From an uncultured Bacteroidales bacterium (GTDB lineage Bacteria > Bacteroidota > Bacteroidia > Bacteroidales > UBA932): a stretch of 8,313 nt of DNA. The stretch is taken from contig ONFK01000060.1 of assembly GCA_900317065.1 (NCBI GenBank), positions 1-8,313 of the forward strand, given 5' to 3'. The notes under the pieces were generated by a model that worked only from the letters and a program-made list of their open reading frames with translations, was not told where the DNA came from and searched no databases. Below, one piece after another: positions 5,273 through 8,313 of this stretch (its first letter is position 1; the number at the start of each line of letters is the position of its first letter). The translations under genes and the position numbers were made by a program.

Positions 5273-6050
5273 CGTTAAGACTGTCTTTGATTATGGATAC
5301 TGATAGATAACTTCCATAAATATCTGCCGTATAAAAAAGTCCAAGAATAGAACCAAGGGCAATGGTCCTCCAGTTGTCTAAGCCTTTTTTATTCCAGGAA
5401 TCAGCGAACATTCCACCCAATGCTCCCACTATCAGAAAAGAGGATAAGCCGCTGGCGACATCTCCTGCATATATTTTCCCAGATCCGGGAATAATTGCCG
5501 ACATTACGGCGGCAATCTTAGGATTCTTGTGGTAATCTGCTTCCGGAGAGTTTTCCCATACATCAAGGAAAGACTTCGCAAGAACGCTGTAGGGGCTGTC
5601 AGAAGGAATCTTGCGGAAATATTCATATGCAAGAGAGAAGTCGTGGATGTCATAGCAGACTAGACCGCGGAGATAATCAAGAGTATCGGATGGGTGGAAG
5701 AGCCCCTCGGCGAAAAGAAGCCTTGATGCATCTTCATACATATGACTTCCTAGAGCATAGGAAAAGAATGCAGGATTGAGTGCACGTGTTGTCCCTATTT
5801 GGGAAGAAGTTATGTCAAATGTTGGGGTAAAAACCTCCAGAACCTTCTTCCGGAGAGAATAAATACCTCTGGAGCGGGAGATAAATGAATTATTCAAAAT
5901 CCTGTCTGCAAACGACAGGGGGCCGGCAACTTCGGGCCATGAAGGGTTGCTGAAATGGAGGATGCCAGTGCTATCGACGGGGGCCGATGCACCTGAATGG
6001 AACATAAACAGGAACAACGACAAAAGCGCACAAATGGTCTGTTTCATCAT
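5217..6050 (-). CDS. Secreted/membrane protein with TPR-like middle and PGxGxxYxG domain
   Basis: This 277-residue protein begins with a Sec signal (MMKQTICALLSLFLFMFHSGASA, cleavage near residue 23). The middle region contains a likely TPR-like helical part (residues about 95-165, including LDYLRGLVCYDIHDFSLAYEY without its final residues). Residues 176-197 carry NPKIAAVMSAIIPGSGKIYA-GD, followed by two hydrophobic segments (about 199-220 and 228-255). The start ATG overlaps the stop of the LolA-like gene in an ATGA junction, a standard sign of coupled translation. A second ATG follows at once and could serve instead. It shares its C-terminal motif with the next gene and probably works beside it in the envelope. 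I do not know its function; the operon context points to lipoprotein or membrane-protein handling, which is inference only. Confidence 0.85.
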   Translation of the reverse strand: MMKQTICALLSLFLFMFHSGASAPVDSTGILHFSNPSWPEVAGPLSFADRILNNSFISRSRGIYSLRKKVLEVFTPTFDITSSQIGTTRALNPAFFSYALGSHMYEDASRLLFAEGLFHPSDTLDYLRGLVCYDIHDFSLAYEYFRKIPSDSPYSVLAKSFLDVWENSPEADYHKNPKIAAVMSAIIPGSGKIYAGDVASGLSSFLIVGALGGMFADSWNKKGLDNWRTIALGSILGLFYTADIYGSYLSVSIIKDSLNDAQKTTLLFNLRIPLHSF

Positions 6051-6811
6051 TTACCTTTAAAATCCTTCAATCCCTTCTTAATGTCAATAACTACGGCATC
6101 GGAAGGAACCTTAAAATCATGCATATCCTCCCGCTCATCAATACGAAGATTACTATATATATCTAGCCTGACGGTAGAATCCCTCTGCTCTCCAAAATAA
6201 GATATTTCAGTGACCCGCATCGGAAAATGAAAGCCCTTCAATTCGGTATAATGTGACAGATACGTCTTGGTAATGACCTGTCCCTTTTTATCGTAATAAA
6301 AACAACTGACCGGATGATAGGAAGAGTCCATGGCTAACTGCACCATGGCGCACATGGAACCAGATTTCAGAGGTTCGTATCGCCGGACGGTATAATCCCC
6401 ATCCTTGAATGTGGATTTAAAAGCATAACCTTCTCTGGAAAGACCAAGGTCTGATCCCTGACCGTCTGCAAAGATGCACAGAAGCTCATCCGAAGTATTG
6501 AACATACCTGGATCAAGGACCGCGAGCTCATTTTTCCCGGGATAGTATATATCAGTCCCTCCAAATGGATTGCTCAGCATGTAATATGTTGAGGGTCCAT
6601 TTCCAAACGACACGATAAGACGTGATCCCCTAGTGTAATACAACTTCTTATCAGCCACACGCATCTTTCCATTTGTCGCGGTTTTGGTCTGTTCTTCTAC
6701 AGTAAACCATCTCTGCGCAGCACAGGGCACACAGAATAAGACACAGTACAGCACTGAAACAACAAAAAGGCGACCGGATGCGATCGCCCTTTTAGAGTTT
6801 TTTTCCGCCAT
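6047..6811 (-). CDS. LolA-like periplasmic protein
   Basis: The start MAEKNSKR at 6811 gives 254 residues with a basic N-terminus, a hydrophobic signal (about 15-30) and a likely cleavage at ...PCAA/Q. The frame is open further upstream inside the TM2 gene, but that extension lacks any signal peptide and would overlap heavily, so it is rejected. The body has the feel of the LolA/outer-membrane lipoprotein-sorting fold: an early 'YYTRGSRLIVSF' strand pair, a central DYTVRRYEPL, a Y-D-K-K-G turn, and the typical late segment HYTELKGFHFPMRVTEISYF, where family members read 'y.eV.GikfP'. Such proteins hold a lipid or acylated ligand in a half-barrel. Canonical LolA function is not certain because Bacteroidota have many LolA-like paralogues. 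It lies 11 bp after the TM2 gene and overlaps the next by 4 bp. Confidence 0.8.
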   Translation of the reverse strand: MAEKNSKRAIASGRLFVVSVLYCVLFCVPCAAQRWFTVEEQTKTATNGKMRVADKKLYYTRGSRLIVSFGNGPSTYYMLSNPFGGTDIYYPGKNELAVLDPGMFNTSDELLCIFADGQGSDLGLSREGYAFKSTFKDGDYTVRRYEPLKSGSMCAMVQLAMDSSYHPVSCFYYDKKGQVITKTYLSHYTELKGFHFPMRVTEISYFGEQRDSTVRLDIYSNLRIDEREDMHDFKVPSDAVVIDIKKGLKDFKGK

Positions 6812-6822
6812 TGGAAACCGGG

Positions 6823-7230
6823 CTAAATCCACATTATAAATGCAGGATTGTCCAGCCAGTTGGCCTGTCCCTTGACAAGGTCTACGATAAGGAGAATACC
6901 ATCTACAAGGGGAACAACTCCGAAGATACCTCCAATGGTAAGGAAATACCAAAGGCAGTTAATGGGTTTTGTGCCAAGAATAAGCCTGTGGATACCGATT
7001 CCGCCAAGACCGACCCAGTCGACCACGAGGGCAATCACATTAGTTATCTGGGGATCTCCGCCCACAGATGATACGCTTGTTTCCGCCATTGACATGGAGG
7101 ATGCTGACGCTTCCATTACAGCTTCACTGAAAATGGCATCAACTGCCGCCTCATCAACAGAGTAGTTGTTTGCAGAAGCAATCGCTACGAAAGCAAACAC
7201 TGCAAAAAGGACTGCAAAAATCTTTTTCAT
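6823..7230 (-). CDS. TM2-domain protein with signal peptide
   Basis: This 135-residue protein has a clean Sec signal (MKKIFAVLFAVFAFVAIASA, residues 1-20), then an acidic Ala/Ser/Met-rich linker (21-60), then a TM2 domain. TM2 hallmarks are GxxGIGIHRLILG (74-86), where HR stands in the usual H-R-F/x-Y-L-G position, and TIGGIFGVVPLVDG (98-111), with Asp110 in the second membrane helix. TM2 domains are two-helix hairpins found widely in bacteria; their role is not settled. A cleaved signal in front of a TM2 hairpin is common in Bacteroidota. It is the first gene of the AT-rich operon, 30 bp from rnfA, and has its own promoter-like site at 7252-7259. The start is preceded by an AT-rich sequence with no Shine-Dalgarno, typical of the phylum. 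Confidence 0.9.
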   Translation of the reverse strand: MKKIFAVLFAVFAFVAIASANNYSVDEAAVDAIFSEAVMEASASSMSMAETSVSSVGGDPQITNVIALVVDWVGLGGIGIHRLILGTKPINCLWYFLTIGGIFGVVPLVDGILLIVDLVKGQANWLDNPAFIMWI

Positions 7231-7251
7231 AAAAATAAGGTTTTAGTTATA

Positions 7252-7259
7252 CAAATGTA
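7252..7259 (-). promoter_or_regulatory. Candidate promoter -7 element of the TM2 operon
   Basis: The minus strand reads TACATTTG, a perfect TAnnTTTG match placed directly after the rnfA stop codon and 21 bp upstream of the TM2 start codon. A partial -33 element (CTTGG) lies about 20 bp further upstream within the last codons of rnfA. It suggests that the TM2 operon is transcribed independently of rnf, although read-through is not excluded because no terminator separates them. Confidence 0.6.
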
Positions 7260-7859
7260 TTAAACAATTCCGGAAAATCCAAGGAATGCCAGAGCCATGA
7301 TACCCACAGATATCAATGCGATGGGCAGTCCCTTGAAGGCCTTGGGCACCTCGTTGAGTGCGAGATGCTCGCGGATTCCCGCAAAGAGCACCATTGCAAG
7401 GCCGTAGCCGAGCGAAGTGGCGAACGCGTAGATGGTCGCTTCGCCCAGGCCGAGCATGTGGGCTTCTCCCCCGAAGGTGAACTCCTTGGTAACCACGTTG
7501 ATGGCCACGCCGAGCACGGCGCAGTTGGTGGTGATGAGGGGAAGGAAGATTCCGAGCGCCTGATAGAGCGAAGGAGACACCTTCTTGAGCACGATCTCGA
7601 CCATCTGCACCAGCGCCGCGATCACGAGGATGAAGGCGATGGTCTGCAGGAAGGTGAGGCCGAAGGGAACAAGCAGATACTTGTTGATGAGGAAGGTGAC
7701 AACGGTTGCGAGCGTGATGACGAAGCACACGGCGAGGCTCATGCCGGAAGCCGTGGACAGTTTGTTCGACACGCCCAGGAAGGGGCAGATTCCGAGGAAC
7801 TGCGCCAGGACGATATTATTGACGAAAATCGCCGAGATGATGATGAGCAGATATTCCAT
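7260..7859 (-). CDS. rnfA: Rnf complex membrane subunit A
   Basis: RnfA (199 residues) is one of two similar integral subunits of the Rnf complex, which moves electrons from reduced ferredoxin to NAD+ and pumps Na+ or H+ across the inner membrane. The sequence has about six hydrophobic segments and the family landmarks NNIVLAQFLGICPFLGVS (14-31) and LPLITTNCAVLGVAINV (106-122). Cys25 and Cys113 correspond to the conserved pair that, with the matching pair in RnfE, holds an iron-sulfur cluster in the membrane centre in Rnf/Nqr structures. Length and both ends fit the family (NqrE is the Nqr counterpart). It begins 6 bp after rnfE, and no further rnf gene follows, so it is the last gene of its cluster here, as in the usual rnfBCDGEA order of Bacteroidota. 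Confidence 0.96.
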   Translation of the reverse strand: MEYLLIIISAIFVNNIVLAQFLGICPFLGVSNKLSTASGMSLAVCFVITLATVVTFLINKYLLVPFGLTFLQTIAFILVIAALVQMVEIVLKKVSPSLYQALGIFLPLITTNCAVLGVAINVVTKEFTFGGEAHMLGLGEATIYAFATSLGYGLAMVLFAGIREHLALNEVPKAFKGLPIALISVGIMALAFLGFSGIV

Positions 7860-7865
7860 AACGTC

Positions 7866-8313
7866 CTACTTTTTAGCGAGTTTATTGAACAGAACCATCA
7901 GATAGCCGAGCACGAGGAACGCGCCGGGAGCCATCACGAATGCAAGGATGCCGTCGCCGCTGATGAACTTCCATCCGAACACGGCGCCGCTGCCGAGAAT
8001 CTCACGGACGATGCCGATGACGGTCAGCGACAGGGTGAAACCAAGGCCGATTCCGATTCCGTCGAGGGCCGAATCCCAGACTCCGTTCTTGTTGGCGAAG
8101 GCTTCGGCGCGGCCGAGGATGATGCAGTTCACCACGATAAGCGGGATAAAGAGCCCAAGGGTCTTGTAGACGTCGGGAGTGAAGGCCTGCATAAGCAGCT
8201 GCAGCACAGTCACGAATGTGGCGATCACCACGATGTATACGGGGATGTGCACCTTGTCGGGCACTATCGGAGCGATCAGGGAAATCACTATGTTCGAGAG
8301 AATCAGCACGAAC
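7866..8313 (-). CDS. rnfE: Rnf complex membrane subunit E, 5' end cut by the window edge
   Basis: The visible 148 or so residues are the C-terminal three quarters of RnfE, partner of RnfA in the ion-pumping ferredoxin:NAD+ oxidoreductase. Landmarks are LGLFIPLIVVNCIILGRAEAF, with the second cluster-binding Cys, the glycine-rich loop DGIGIGLGFTLSL, and the REILGSGAVFG segment followed by a last helix and KLAKK at the C-terminus. The first conserved Cys and the true start lie beyond base 8313. Several hydrophobic segments are visible. The close spacing to rnfA shows one transcription unit. Confidence 0.95.
   Translation of the reverse strand, partial: FVLILSNIVISLIAPIVPDKVHIPVYIVVIATFVTVLQLLMQAFTPDVYKTLGLFIPLIVVNCIILGRAEAFANKNGVWDSALDGIGIGLGFTLSLTVIGIVREILGSGAVFGWKFISGDGILAFVMAPGAFLVLGYLMVLFNKLAKK

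Noticed and set aside
6812..6952. Longer start for the LolA-like gene, at 6952
   Set aside because: The extension is the out-of-frame shadow of the TM2 domain and would remove the signal peptide from the N-terminus.

Overview
The window looks like a chromosomal segment of an anaerobic Bacteroidota, probably order Bacteroidales. The grounds are TAnnTTTG-type -7 promoter elements, start codons mostly without a clear Shine-Dalgarno sequence, Sec signal peptides ending in '...AQ', an outer-membrane barrel fragment ending in Phe, and an Nfn plus Rnf ferredoxin economy. This placement is inference. Every gene I can support lies on the minus strand, so the layout is described from the right end leftwards.

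Right end (7260-8313): the last two genes of an Rnf cluster, rnfE (cut by the window edge) and rnfA, 6 bp apart. They encode membrane subunits of the ion-pumping ferredoxin:NAD+ oxidoreductase. Middle (4598-7230): a visibly AT-richer, tightly packed operon of four envelope proteins with its own promoter just after rnfA. The genes encode a TM2-domain protein, a LolA-like periplasmic protein, and two mutually similar proteins with a signal peptide, a helical middle and a PGxGxxYxG membrane domain. The gaps are +11, -4 and -56 bp. Left of it (4355-4574) is a rearrangement scar: a near-copy of the first 59 bp of nfnA joined to the broken-off 3' end of an outer-membrane barrel gene.

Next (1920-4152): nfnA and nfnB, overlapping by 11 bp, which form the electron-bifurcating NADH-dependent ferredoxin:NADP+ oxidoreductase. 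Together with Rnf they would link the ferredoxin, NADH and NADPH pools to the membrane ion gradient. Left end (1-1366): the 5' part of a large parallel beta-helix lipoprotein gene that runs off the window.

The most unusual content is non-coding. Three separate intergenic tandem arrays (1437-1589, 1789-1893 and 4201-4353) have different sequences, yet all repeat with a period of exactly 51 bp, and every unit carries a pair of inverted arms. Within two arrays the arms alternate at steps of 25 and 26 bp; in the third they step by 17 and 34 bp. One array lies in the presumed leader of the lipoprotein gene, one just downstream of nfnB, and one just upstream of nfnA. I do not recognise them as a named element. 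The gene-free stretch 1367-1919 holds two arrays, one promoter-like site and two further palindromes; 4153-4597 holds the third array and the rearrangement scar. I saw no tRNA, rRNA, insertion sequence or CRISPR array.
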